Source: Planctomyces sp. SH-PL14 (lineage in GTDB: Bacteria > Planctomycetota > Planctomycetia > Planctomycetales > Planctomycetaceae). Taken from it: a stretch of DNA of 64,000 nucleotides. Location: the NCBI RefSeq assembly GCF_001610835.1, contig NZ_CP011270.1, positions 8,369,256 to 8,433,255 on the forward strand, given 5' to 3'. A program made the translations under genes and the position numbers. This document shows, piece by piece, positions 17,686-26,077 of the stretch. The stretch's first letter is position 1. The number at the start of each line of letters is the position of its first letter. The notes beneath the pieces were generated by a model that saw only the letters and a list, made by a program, of their open reading frames with translations, had not been told where the DNA came from and did not search any database.

Positions 17686-17710
17686 GCGGGCTCCTGGCAA
17701 TCGTTGACCG

Positions 17711-19288
17711 TTATTCCACGACGTACTCGTGAGCGAGGAGTTCGAAGGAGTCGACGTTCTCGGAGGAGAGGCCCGAGTCGCGGACGATCTCGATCTGCGC
17801 CTCGGTGTTCCCCTTCAGCTCGCGGGCGTGAGCGCTGATCCGGCCGTTCTTGTCGTACTCGTAGGAGATCTCGACCGGCGAGCCGGCCGGAAGGTTCGGC
17901 GGGAGGCCGACGATCCGGAAGTCGCCGATCGTGGTGCAGGCGTCCGGATCGCTCGCGTCCCCTTCCAGCACGCAGACGTGGACCCGCTGCTGGTTGGGAG
18001 CGTTCGTCACGAACCGGCTCGTCACCTTGTGCGGGACGGCGGTGTTCCGGGGGATCATGATGTGGTTGATCTTCCGGCTCCGGTCGGACGGGTCGGTGAT
18101 CTTCACACCCAGCGAGTGGGAGTTGACGTCCACGGCGTTGACGGAGCGGAGCCGGTCGAGGACCGCCTTCCCCATCTTGGATTCCGCGCCGCTGATGCGG
18201 GCCTCGAGGATCGCGGCGTGGATGCACGCCCCCTGGGCAACCGCCTCTTCGGGAGTCACTTCGCGGGAGGGCTTGCGGCCCGTGAGCTCGACGAGCATCT
18301 TCTCGACGGCGGGCATGTAGGTCGAACCGCCGACGAGGACGATCTCATCGAGCTGGCCGAATCCGACGCCCGCCTGCTGCATGACGAGCTCGGTCGTGTC
18401 CCGGGTCCGCTGCAGGAGGTCCGCGGTGAGCTTCTCGAACTCGTTCCGCGTCAGGTTGAGCGTGAGGCTCTTCCCCTGGTAGTAGTGGTTGATCTGGACC
18501 GTGGTCTTTTCGCTCAGGACACGCTTGGCGCTCTCGCACTCCTGCGTCATGGCCATCATCGACTCGGGATCTTCCCGCGGGTCGAGGGCATGCTTGCGGT
18601 GGAACTGCTCGGCGATGTGGTCGACGACGCGGCGGCTCCAGTCGAGGCCGCCGAGCATCACGTCCCCGTCGGTCGCCAGGACGCGGAACTGCGTCGGCGT
18701 GTAGCGGACGACGGTCACGTCGAACGTCCCTCCCCCCAGGTCATAGACCATGATGGTCTTTTCCTTGGAGGCGAGGTCGCGGCGGCCAAGCTCACCCTTC
18801 TGCCAGGCGTAGGCCAGGGTGGCGGCGGTCGGCTCGTTGATGATGTCGATGACGTTGAATCCGGCGATCTTGCCGGCGTCCTGCGTCGCCTTGCGGCGGA
18901 CGTCGTTGAAGTAGTAGGGGACGGTGACGACGGCGTTCACCACCGGTCCCATCTTGGTCTCGGCGTCCTGCTTCAGCTTCTTGATGATCAGGGCCGAGAT
19001 GAATTCCGGCGTGAGCTTCTTCCCCTGATAGACGACGAAGAAGTCCTTGTTCCCCATCTGCCGCTTGATGGCTTCGACGATGTTCTTGGGGTTCTCGATC
19101 GACATCCGCTCCGGCGAGGGGCCGACGATGACCTTTCCGTCTTCCCCCAGGAGCACGACCGACGGCGTGATGGTCCGGCCGTCCGAGTTGGGGATGGCGA
19201 CCGGGTTTCCCGCATTATCGAGCTGAGCGATCGTGGAGTAGGTCGTTCCGAGGTCGATGCCGACCGTCTGTCCCGGCAAAATTTTCAT
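17711..19288 (-). CDS. Hsp70-family chaperone, short form without the C-terminal lid
   Basis: This 525-residue protein has the full actin-like ATPase domain: GIDLGTTYSTIAQLD near residue 10, VTVPYYFNDVRRKATQDAG, IINEPTAATLAYAW, YDLGGGTFDVTVV and VLVGGSTYMPAVEKML. A beta-sandwich substrate-binding region follows (NSHSLGVKITD... and then SYEYDKNGRISAHARELKG). It ends about 110 residues earlier than DnaK, so most of the helical lid and the usual charged tail are missing. It is therefore not the housekeeping DnaK but one of the short Hsp70 proteins frequent in planctomycetes. No DnaJ or GrpE gene is adjacent. Client and partner proteins are unknown. Confidence 0.92.
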   Translation of the reverse strand: MKILPGQTVGIDLGTTYSTIAQLDNAGNPVAIPNSDGRTITPSVVLLGEDGKVIVGPSPERMSIENPKNIVEAIKRQMGNKDFFVVYQGKKLTPEFISALIIKKLKQDAETKMGPVVNAVVTVPYYFNDVRRKATQDAGKIAGFNVIDIINEPTAATLAYAWQKGELGRRDLASKEKTIMVYDLGGGTFDVTVVRYTPTQFRVLATDGDVMLGGLDWSRRVVDHIAEQFHRKHALDPREDPESMMAMTQECESAKRVLSEKTTVQINHYYQGKSLTLNLTRNEFEKLTADLLQRTRDTTELVMQQAGVGFGQLDEIVLVGGSTYMPAVEKMLVELTGRKPSREVTPEEAVAQGACIHAAILEARISGAESKMGKAVLDRLRSVNAVDVNSHSLGVKITDPSDRSRKINHIMIPRNTAVPHKVTSRFVTNAPNQQRVHVCVLEGDASDPDACTTIGDFRIVGLPPNLPAGSPVEISYEYDKNGRISAHARELKGNTEAQIEIVRDSGLSSENVDSFELLAHEYVVE

Positions 19289-19652
19289 GCGGAGGGATCT
19301 CGAATGCGGAAATATGAACGAGTGATGAAGGCGGGCGCAGAGACGCAGCGCCGACCGCTTGGCTGATGTGGCTGGGCGATTCTGACACGGCGTTCTACGG
19401 GAATCAAGGACTGGAAACCGGTGGAAGTTCCGTCAAATCCCGGCACTTTGTGAGCGTGCGGGCCCGAGCGGTGCCACAGGTTCCAGGGGAGAGGGGGCCG
19501 CCGATCCGTCTCTCCGCGCGGCGGACGCGCGCGGTCGTTAAGATCGCCGCCGGTCCGGAACGGATCGGCCGACCGGAGATCCGCGTCCCCTGCCCTCCTT
19601 TGCCGTTCTCCCCACCCGACGCCGCCCCGCCGCGCGTTCCCAGGTCGCTCCC
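19289..19652. other. Divergent promoter region between the Hsp70 gene and rarA
   Basis: About 360 bp with no gene. It must hold the promoters of both divergent genes. I saw no CIRCE-like inverted repeat or other recognisable operator. Confidence 0.5.
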
Positions 19653-21005
19653 ATGCCTCGACGAGAACTTCCCGGCCTCTTCGGTTCCCCCGAGGAGGAG
19701 CCGATCTCTCCCCGGTCCGAAGCGTCCGGTCTGACTGGCCCCGCCGCGTCCCCCGCTCCACTCGCGTCGGCCCCCCTGGCGGAACGGATGCGGCCGCGGA
19801 CGCTCGATGAAGTCGTCGGACAGCAACACCTTGTCGGACCCGGCCGGATGATCCGCCGGCTCCTGGAGTCCTCCGGCGTCGTCCCGTCGCTCCTTTTCTG
19901 GGGGCCGCCCGGGACCGGGAAGACGACGCTGGCGCGGCTTTTCGCCAGCCATGCCAGGGCCCGGTTCGTCGCTCACTCCGCCGTCCTGTCGGGGGTCAAG
20001 GAGCTTCGGGAGGCGATCGCCGAGGCCCGAACCGCCCGCCGGTCGGGGCTGCGGACCGTCCTCTTCGTCGACGAGATCCACCGGTTCAACAAGTCGCAGC
20101 AGGACGCCCTCCTGCCGGCGGTCGAGGACGGGACGGTCTCCCTCATCGGGGCGACCACCGAAAACCCCTCGTTTGAAGTCAACGCGGCGCTCCTCTCCCG
20201 CTGCCGGGTCGTCACTCTTCAGCCGCTCGAGGAACAGGACCTCGTGGCCCTTATCGGCCGGGCGCTGGACGACGAGGAGCGCGGACTGGCGGCCCTCCGT
20301 CCCGTCATCAGCGACGAGAACCGGCAGCGGCTGGCGCGGGTCGCGGCGGGGGATGCCCGGGCCGCGCTCACGGCCCTCGACTCGGCCGTCCAGTCGGTCG
20401 AACCGGATTCGTCGGGAGAGCGGGCCGTTGCCTGGGAGGCTCTGTCCGAGGCGCTCGGGCGGGCGAGATTCAGCTACGACAAGGGGGGCGAGGACCACTA
20501 CAACCTCGTCTCGGCCCTCATCAAGTCGCTCCGGAACAGCGACGCCGACGCGGGGCTCTACTGGCTGGCCCGGCTGATCGGAGGGGGAGCGGATCCGATG
20601 TTCATTGCCCGCCGCCTCTGCATCCTCGCCTCGGAGGACGTCGGCCTCGCCGATCCGCAGGCGATCGTGCAGGCGTCGGCCGCCGCCCAGATCGTGCACC
20701 TCATCGGCTTTCCCGAAGGGCTCTATCCGCTGGCCCAGGCCACGGTCTATCTGGCCCGGGCTCCCAAGTCGAACCTGCTCAAGAACGGCTACTTCGCCGC
20801 CGCGGCCGATGCGGAGTCGACCGCCCGCGAGCCGGTGCCGCTTCACCTCCGGAACGCGGTGACGCCGCTGATGAAGTCGGTCGGCTACGGCGAGGGATAC
20901 CGCTATGTCCACGATGACCCGGCCGCCCGCGAGGAGATGGAGTGCCTCCCCGAGTCCTTGCGAGGCCGTCGCTACCTGCCACCAAACAACTCCGAGCTGG
21001 CGTAG
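19653..21005 (+). CDS. rarA: Replication-associated recombination protein A (RarA/MgsA)
   Basis: This AAA+ ATPase acts at stalled replication forks. It has 450 residues. Walker A is GPPGTGKTT (84-92), Walker B is [20 protein letters not shown], sensor 1 is [20 protein letters not shown], and the arginine finger is within that segment. The C-terminal part has [20 protein letters not shown] and [15 protein letters not shown], both hallmarks of RarA that separate it from RuvB and clamp loaders. The first 40 residues are a Pro/Ala-rich extension. It stands alone between a divergent chaperone gene and a convergent VWA gene. Confidence 0.96.
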   Translation: MPRRELPGLFGSPEEEPISPRSEASGLTGPAASPAPLASAPLAERMRPRTLDEVVGQQHLVGPGRMIRRLLESSGVVPSLLFWGPPGTGKTTLARLFASHARARFVAHSAVLSGVKELREAIAEARTARRSGLRTVLFVDEIHRFNKSQQDALLPAVEDGTVSLIGATTENPSFEVNAALLSRCRVVTLQPLEEQDLVALIGRALDDEERGLAALRPVISDENRQRLARVAAGDARAALTALDSAVQSVEPDSSGERAVAWEALSEALGRARFSYDKGGEDHYNLVSALIKSLRNSDADAGLYWLARLIGGGADPMFIARRLCILASEDVGLADPQAIVQASAAAQIVHLIGFPEGLYPLAQATVYLARAPKSNLLKNGYFAAAADAESTAREPVPLHLRNAVTPLMKSVGYGEGYRYVHDDPAAREEMECLPESLRGRRYLPPNNSELA

Positions 21006-21029
21006 CGACAAGGCGGGCCAGCTGCCCCT

Positions 21030-21118
21030 CACCGGTCATATCTGTGTTCATCTGCGTTCATCCGTGGCTCAATTCAATGCGTTTCAGCCACAGATAAACA
21101 CGGATGGACACAGATGAG
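21030..21118. repeat. Palindromic intergenic repeat, ATCTGTG/CACAGAT family
   Basis: The arm ATCTGTGTTCATCTGCGTTC is followed by the inverted arm built from CCACAGATAAACACGG and TGGACACAGATGAG. The inverted arms could form a hairpin. It lies between rarA and the terminator of the convergent VWA gene. Confidence 0.85.
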
Positions 21119-21161
21119 GAGGAGTGCGGCGAGAGGCCCTCGCGGTTGGTCCCCGGGAAAG

Positions 21162-21194
21162 AAAAAAGACCTCTGCCGCGAAGGGCAGAGGTCT
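21162..21194 (-). terminator. Intrinsic terminator of the second VWA gene
   Basis: A 10-bp perfect stem GACCTCTGCC/GGCAGAGGTC (21168-21177 and 21184-21193) is followed on the minus strand by six T residues (21162-21167). It is a strong classical terminator about 30 nt after the gene's stop. Confidence 0.93.
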
Positions 21195-21225
21195 CGTGAG
21201 CTTCATCGGCGGACAGAACGAACGA

Positions 21226-23181
21226 CTAAAGTTTCGGCTTCTCGCGGGGCTTTGGCGCCGGGCCGCGGGGCTGGTTCCGCATCTGCCGAGCTTCTTCTTC
21301 GGCCAGGAGCAGACGCGGGACGTCCTCGTCGCGGACAGGACCGTTCATCCCGCCCGGCAGGTCGACGTGGTATTCCTCCCACGACCAGCCGAAGTCGTCC
21401 GCCAGCTCGCGGGTCGCGATGGCGGCCCACGGCGTTCCGGCGTGCATATCGACGACCCGCTTGAGATACGTCCGGGCCTTCTCGGCCATTTTCTTTACGT
21501 CCGGACCGGTCTCGATGTTGGCGGAGGGGACGATCCGCCACATGTTGCTGTCCTTCTTCTCATACGTCTTCGGCGTCGTCTTCATGTTCGCCAGCATGAG
21601 CTGATACCCCTTGCTGCGGGCATACATGGCGAAGACCCGTCCGGCGGCGAGATCGAACGAAGCCTGCCACCGCGGCTCCTTGAGCGTCGCGCGGTGCTTC
21701 TCGATGTCTTCCATCTTCTTCTTGAGAGGCTCGAGCTCGGCGTTCACGATCGCCATCGGCTTCTGGGCTTCCGTGCACTCGTTCCGGATCAGGTTGTCCG
21801 TGTATCCCCGGAAGGTCATCTGCGGCTCGGGGATGTAGAACGGACGGCCCCCGCGGCCGAGCGTCGCTTCCGCGAGCGCCACGAGCCCCGCCTTGGCCGG
21901 GCTGGCCTGAACATCGGCGGTGATCTTGTCGATCGGCCGGTAGTCCGGGGTGTAGTTCCGCATGATGAGACGATCGAACGGCTGTCCCTTGGCATCATCC
22001 ATGATCAGGTAAATGCCCGAGGTCTCCGCACAGAGCCGGGTGAGGGCGTACGGTCCGAAGCTCGAAGAGACCCGGTCAAACAGGCGGTTGCCGCTCCACA
22101 TCGGGAGCTGGACCAGTTCCGGATAGTAGGTCTCGGGACCCTGGTCGACGGGGAGCGATTCCCGTTCTCCGTCCTCGTAGGTGTACTCGACGTAGCCCTT
22201 CTCCTGGCCGAAGACCGCGGCGGTCCCGACGCAGTTGACTCGGAACTGGGACTTCTTGGCTTCCGAGATGGCGAGCTCGAGGCGGCCCATCCCGGCGTTG
22301 GGATTGTCTTTCACCCCGGCGTCATCACCCCGCTCGTCGGTGATGATGATGACCATCTTGTTGTACTTGCCCTTCCCCTTGCCGAAGTTCTTGTACTTGC
22401 GGACCCCTTCGAGGACGGCGGTGAAAACGTTTTCGTTCCCAGAGACATCGTTGGGGATCTTCTTCACGGAGGTGACGAGTTCGCTGACGTCCGTCACCGG
22501 CTCATCGGTCAGGAAGGCGAACTTGTCGCCGTAGGTCATGACGGCGGTGTAAAGGATCCCTTCCTTGGACTGCTTGGCGAGCTGCTCGTAGACGATCTCG
22601 AAACGGTCCGCGACCGCCGCCCGCTTCTTCTCGAGCGAGAGCGAAGCGTCGAACATCCACAGGACGAGGGTCGGCCGCTCCTTGCAGGACTGGGCGATCT
22701 CGAAGCTCAGGCGGTCCATGACCCCCGGCGTTCCCCCCTTGGCGTCGTCGACCGTTCCCTTGGAAGCGACGGCGACAAGGCTCGTGGCGACTTCGCCCGT
22801 GGGAGCGACCAGGATGTCCGAGACGTTGAGCTGCAGGTTGACCGGCTGGGCATCGAAGCCGCCGGACATCTCGCTGGCGACCTTCGACTTCATGGCGGCA
22901 TTGCCGGAGACCATCGCGGCCATCCCTTCGGTGCCGCCTCCGCCGCCGGCCCCCATCTGAGAGGCGTCGCCACCGCGCTGCCCCTGGATGTCAGCGATGT
23001 TGATGAGGGAATAGTCCTCGTCGACCGCCCCCTCTTCCGTATCGACGTTGCTGTCGATGATCGTCTCACTCACCGTGGCCGGCTTGTAGAGAACGATGAA
23101 GTGCAGCGCGCCGAGAGCCGTCAGGTTGATGACGAGACTCATCAGCCACGCCGGTGCATCACGCAGGAGGGTGCGATTCAT
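21226..23181 (-). CDS. VWA-domain membrane-anchored protein
   Basis: This 651-residue protein has an N-terminal membrane anchor (LVINLTALGALHFIVLY, about residues 15-31). A Gly-rich linker follows (AGGGGGTEGMAAM, near 78-90). A von Willebrand A domain starts around residue 165 with the MIDAS motif DASLS inside LVLWMFDASLSLEKK, and has the later strand MVIIITDERGDD. The C-terminal 280 residues are Lys/Glu-rich and helical, ending in a Pro-rich basic tail. The topology puts the VWA domain outside the cytoplasmic membrane. Many planctomycetes carry this type of protein without known function. A strong terminator follows the gene. Confidence 0.8.
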   Translation of the reverse strand: MNRTLLRDAPAWLMSLVINLTALGALHFIVLYKPATVSETIIDSNVDTEEGAVDEDYSLINIADIQGQRGGDASQMGAGGGGGTEGMAAMVSGNAAMKSKVASEMSGGFDAQPVNLQLNVSDILVAPTGEVATSLVAVASKGTVDDAKGGTPGVMDRLSFEIAQSCKERPTLVLWMFDASLSLEKKRAAVADRFEIVYEQLAKQSKEGILYTAVMTYGDKFAFLTDEPVTDVSELVTSVKKIPNDVSGNENVFTAVLEGVRKYKNFGKGKGKYNKMVIIITDERGDDAGVKDNPNAGMGRLELAISEAKKSQFRVNCVGTAAVFGQEKGYVEYTYEDGERESLPVDQGPETYYPELVQLPMWSGNRLFDRVSSSFGPYALTRLCAETSGIYLIMDDAKGQPFDRLIMRNYTPDYRPIDKITADVQASPAKAGLVALAEATLGRGGRPFYIPEPQMTFRGYTDNLIRNECTEAQKPMAIVNAELEPLKKKMEDIEKHRATLKEPRWQASFDLAAGRVFAMYARSKGYQLMLANMKTTPKTYEKKDSNMWRIVPSANIETGPDVKKMAEKARTYLKRVVDMHAGTPWAAIATRELADDFGWSWEEYHVDLPGGMNGPVRDEDVPRLLLAEEEARQMRNQPRGPAPKPREKPKL

Positions 23182-23400
23182 GGTCGACCTAGCCCCGATC
23201 CGGAACTTCCACCGCCCGAATGCCCAAAGAGCCCAAGCGGTGAACGCGGTGTCATGGAAACTGGAAACCTACAGCTCACCATACTTTAAGTCGGCTTCGG
23301 CAGAAGAGCAATTGAAATCGGATTCGACCGATGGATCGATTCCTCCCGGAACGCTCTTTCCGAACGGGCTCGGGCGACTCGCGAGCCGCCACCGGCCCGC

Positions 23401-25299
23401 TCACCGCCCCTCCAGTTCCTCCCAGCGGGTGTAGGCGGTCTGGAGTTCCGCCTCCATTTTGGCCAGCCGCGACGAGGCCGCCGCAAGCTCCGGCCCAGCC
23501 TTGAGATAGAACTCGGGGCTCGACATCTCTGCATGGAGCGCCGCCTGGTCCGATTCCAGCCGCTCGATGCGGCCGGGGAGCCCGTCGAGCTCCTTCTGCT
23601 CCTTATAGGAGAGCTTCGCCTTGCGGGGGGCCGCCGCCGGGGTGGCCGGTGCGGCGGGAGCCGACGCCGTTTTCGATTCCGTGGTGGCGGGCGCCACCGC
23701 GGCGGCGGCCACAGGGGCGGCAGACCGCTGGCGGATCCAGTCGTCGTAGCCGCCGGCGTACTCCTTGACGCTCCCGCCCCCTTCGAAGACGAGGGTGCTC
23801 GTCACGACGTTGTTGAGGAACTCCCGGTCGTGGCTGACGAGGAGGATCGTCCCGGAAAAATCGACCAGGAGCTGTTCGAGGAGTTCCAACGTCTCGGCAT
23901 CGAGGTCGTTTGTCGGTTCGTCGAGGACGAACACGTTCGCCGGCCGCGTGAACAGTTTCGCCAGGAGCAGCCGGTTCCGCTCTCCACCGGAGAGGTAACG
24001 GACGAGGGTCCGTCCCCGCTCGGGAGAGAACAGGAAGTCCTGGAGGTAACCGACGACGTGCTTTCCCTGGCCGTTGACGATGACGGTGTCCCGTCCCTCG
24101 CCGACGTTCTCGACCGCGGTCTTCTCCTCGTCGAGCTGGGCCCGAAGCTGGTCGAAGTAGGCGATCTGGAGATTCGAGCCGAGCCGGACCGTCCCCGACT
24201 GCGGCTTGAGGTCTCCCAGCAGGGTCCGGAGCAGCGTTGTCTTCCCCGCCCCGTTCGGGCCGACGATCCCCACCTTGTCTCCGCGGGTGATCGTCGTCGA
24301 GACGTTCCGCAGGACCGTCTTGTCGCCGAAGGCGTGCATGACGTTGTCGAGCGACGCCACGAGGGTTCCCGACCGCTCCGCGTCCTGAACCTGCACACGG
24401 ACGTTGCCGACCTGAGTCCGGCGTTTCTGCCGTTCCTCCCGCATCCGCTCCAGGGCCCGCACCCGTCCTTCGTTCCGCGTCCGGCGGGCCTTGATTCCGG
24501 TGCGGACCCAGACCTCTTCGGCGGCGAGCTTCTTGTCGAAGAGCGCCTGCTGCTGGGCTTCCGCTTCAAGGAGCGCCTCGCGGCGGACAAGGAAGGTCTT
24601 GTAGTCGCAGGTCCAGTCGAACAGCCGGCCCCGCTCGACTTCGATGATCCGGTTGGCGATCCGCTGCAGGAAGGCCCGGTCGTGGGTGACGAACACGAGA
24701 GTCAGGCCGGACCGGACGAGGAACTCTTCGAGCCATTCGACCGCCGCGATATCGAGGTGGTTCGTCGGCTCGTCCAGCAGCAGGACGGTCGGATCCGCGG
24801 CGAGGGCCTTACCCAGGAGGACGCGGCGTTTCATTCCCGACGAGAGCGATTCGAATCGCGCGGTCTCGTCGAGCCCCATCTGGTCGATGATCTCTTCAAC
24901 GCGGTGTTCGAGCTGCCAGCCCGTTTCGGAATCGAGTTCCGAGTGAAGCCGGTCCAGTTCCCCGGGATCGGCATTCCCCGTGCGGTGCAGCTCGCGGAGC
25001 CGCGCAACGACCGTTCCGACGGCGCCGAGGCCGCCGCAGATCTCCTCAAAGACCGTGTGGTCGCCGCCGTCGGGGACATCCTGCGTGAGCCGGGCCACGC
25101 GGACGCCGCGGGCGAGCTGGATCGTCCCGGCGTCGGGGCGCAGGTCCCCGGAGAGGAGCTTCATGAACGTGCTCTTCCCCGCCCCGTTGCGGCCGACGAG
25201 GCCGATCCGCTCGCCGGGCTCGATCGAGCAGGAAATCCCGTCCAGAAGGGGGATTCCGCCGTAGGTAAAACTGAGATCCCTGACTTCGATGCTCGCCAT
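23401..25299 (-). CDS. uup: ABC-F ATPase, Uup-like
   Basis: This soluble protein of 632 residues (from the ATG at 25299) has two ABC ATPase domains and no membrane part, as in ABC-F translation or ribosome-associated factors. Domain 1 has GLVGRNGAGKST, LSSGMKRRVLLGKALA and LLLDEPTNHLD. Domain 2 has GIVGPNGAGKTTLLRTLLG, YLSGGERNRLLLAKLF and VLDEPTNDLD. An Ala/Pro/Thr linker leads to a C-terminal coiled coil (LSYKEQKELDGLPGRIERLE and onward), which in Uup binds DNA. The open frame extends 120 codons upstream but runs through palindromic repeats and is not coding. An AAGGAG lies 14 nt before the ATG, a little far. Confidence 0.95.
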   Translation of the reverse strand: MASIEVRDLSFTYGGIPLLDGISCSIEPGERIGLVGRNGAGKSTFMKLLSGDLRPDAGTIQLARGVRVARLTQDVPDGGDHTVFEEICGGLGAVGTVVARLRELHRTGNADPGELDRLHSELDSETGWQLEHRVEEIIDQMGLDETARFESLSSGMKRRVLLGKALAADPTVLLLDEPTNHLDIAAVEWLEEFLVRSGLTLVFVTHDRAFLQRIANRIIEVERGRLFDWTCDYKTFLVRREALLEAEAQQQALFDKKLAAEEVWVRTGIKARRTRNEGRVRALERMREERQKRRTQVGNVRVQVQDAERSGTLVASLDNVMHAFGDKTVLRNVSTTITRGDKVGIVGPNGAGKTTLLRTLLGDLKPQSGTVRLGSNLQIAYFDQLRAQLDEEKTAVENVGEGRDTVIVNGQGKHVVGYLQDFLFSPERGRTLVRYLSGGERNRLLLAKLFTRPANVFVLDEPTNDLDAETLELLEQLLVDFSGTILLVSHDREFLNNVVTSTLVFEGGGSVKEYAGGYDDWIRQRSAAPVAAAAVAPATTESKTASAPAAPATPAAAPRKAKLSYKEQKELDGLPGRIERLESDQAALHAEMSSPEFYLKAGPELAAASSRLAKMEAELQTAYTRWEELEGR

Positions 25300-25544
25300 G
25301 GCCTGCGTGGTCGCTCCTTCGGCCTTTCCCCGCGACCTCCGCGACATTCGGCCAAGACCGTCGATGTATCCGCTCGGCGCGGGGGTGACAAGCCACTCCG
25401 AACGGCTCTGACAAGAGAGCCGTCGCCTTTGATACCACCCCAGTGAACTCGCTGACGTCGCGGATGGCGACTTGAGGCACGGAGTGTCACCAAGCCCGAG
25501 ACGTGGAACCACAGAGGCAGAGAACGGGGATCTTCTCCTTCCGG

Positions 25545-25592
25545 AAGAGATTTGAAACACAGAGGCACAGAGGACACAGAGAGGGACGGCAG
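25545..25592. repeat. Palindromic repeat arm, CACAGAGG family
   Basis: The arm includes TTTGAAACACAGAGGCACAG and AGGACACAGAGAGG. Its inverse copy is at 25718-25752 (CTCTGTGCCTCTGTGTTTCA). Related sequences are at 27508-27577 and 58376-58424. Confidence 0.8.
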
Positions 25593-25631
25593 CAGAAGAG
25601 ACGTTTGTGAAGCGGCTCCGGGAGAGGAAGA

Positions 25632-25665
25632 GGAGCCACAGATGAACACGGATGGACACAGATCA
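25632..25665. repeat. Palindromic repeat arm, ATCTGTG/CACAGAT family
   Basis: GCCACAGATGAACACGGATG followed by GACACAGATC forms one arm. The inverse arm is at 25880-25913. Confidence 0.8.
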
Positions 25666-25717
25666 AGGCCGGGAACGCGGTCCCACAGCCCCCGTCGTGC
25701 CTCTGGATTCGTCACTC

Positions 25718-25752
25718 TCCGTGGTCTCTGTGCCTCTGTGTTTCAAAATCCG
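25718..25752. repeat. Palindromic repeat arm, CACAGAGG family (inverse copy)
   Basis: Carries GTGGTCTCTGTGCCTCTGTG and the TTTCAAAATCC end. It is the inverse of 25545-25592. Confidence 0.8.
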
Positions 25753-25879
25753 AAGGCTTATGACATGCGGCGATGCCGGCGGAGACCGAGCTGCGGATGG
25801 GCCCCCTGGGAAACGCTGGACGCCATTTCCGGACCGCGTACGGCTCAATCCTCGACTCGGTCGTGTCCAGGCGAATCGC

Positions 25880-25913
25880 AAATCTGTGTTCATCCGTGTT
25901 CATCGGTGGCTCA
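25880..25913. repeat. Palindromic repeat arm, ATCTGTG/CACAGAT family (inverse copy)
   Basis: Carries TCTGTGTTCATCCGTGTTCA followed by TCGGTGGCTCA. It is the inverse of 25632-25665. Confidence 0.8.
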
Positions 25914-26077
25914 TTTTTTCTTGCCCCCGATTCGAAGGGCGCCGCCGCGAGGGGGACCGATTCGGCAGTTCCCGCCGCACCGGTCCGTCAAACTGTGCAG
26001 GCTGGCGACTTTTCTCTGGACACTCTGACCGAATTCCGCCTCCCACCCCGAGTCGCCATTGAGCAGGCCGGCCAGGG

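Larger units (their letters stand above)
25300..26077. other. Repeat-rich intergenic region of about 780 bp
   Basis: The region between the uup start and the next + strand gene has no recognisable gene. It contains four arms of two palindromic repeat families nested as larger inverted pairs (25545-25592 with 25718-25752, and 25632-25665 with 25880-25913). The open frames here, which read like HRGTEDTE, are repeat translations and not proteins. Confidence 0.75.

Noticed and set aside
19404-21032. A 542-codon minus-strand frame across rarA
   Set aside because: It overlaps rarA completely and reads as low-complexity Arg/Gly/Asp text.
21124-25446. Long + strand frames (721 and 637 codons) opposite the VWA gene and uup
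   Set aside because: The minus-strand genes have clear VWA and ABC-F motifs. The + strand frames are antisense shadows.
25552-26062. Frames with HRGTEDTE-like text
   Set aside because: They are translations of short palindromic repeats, a known source of false proteins.
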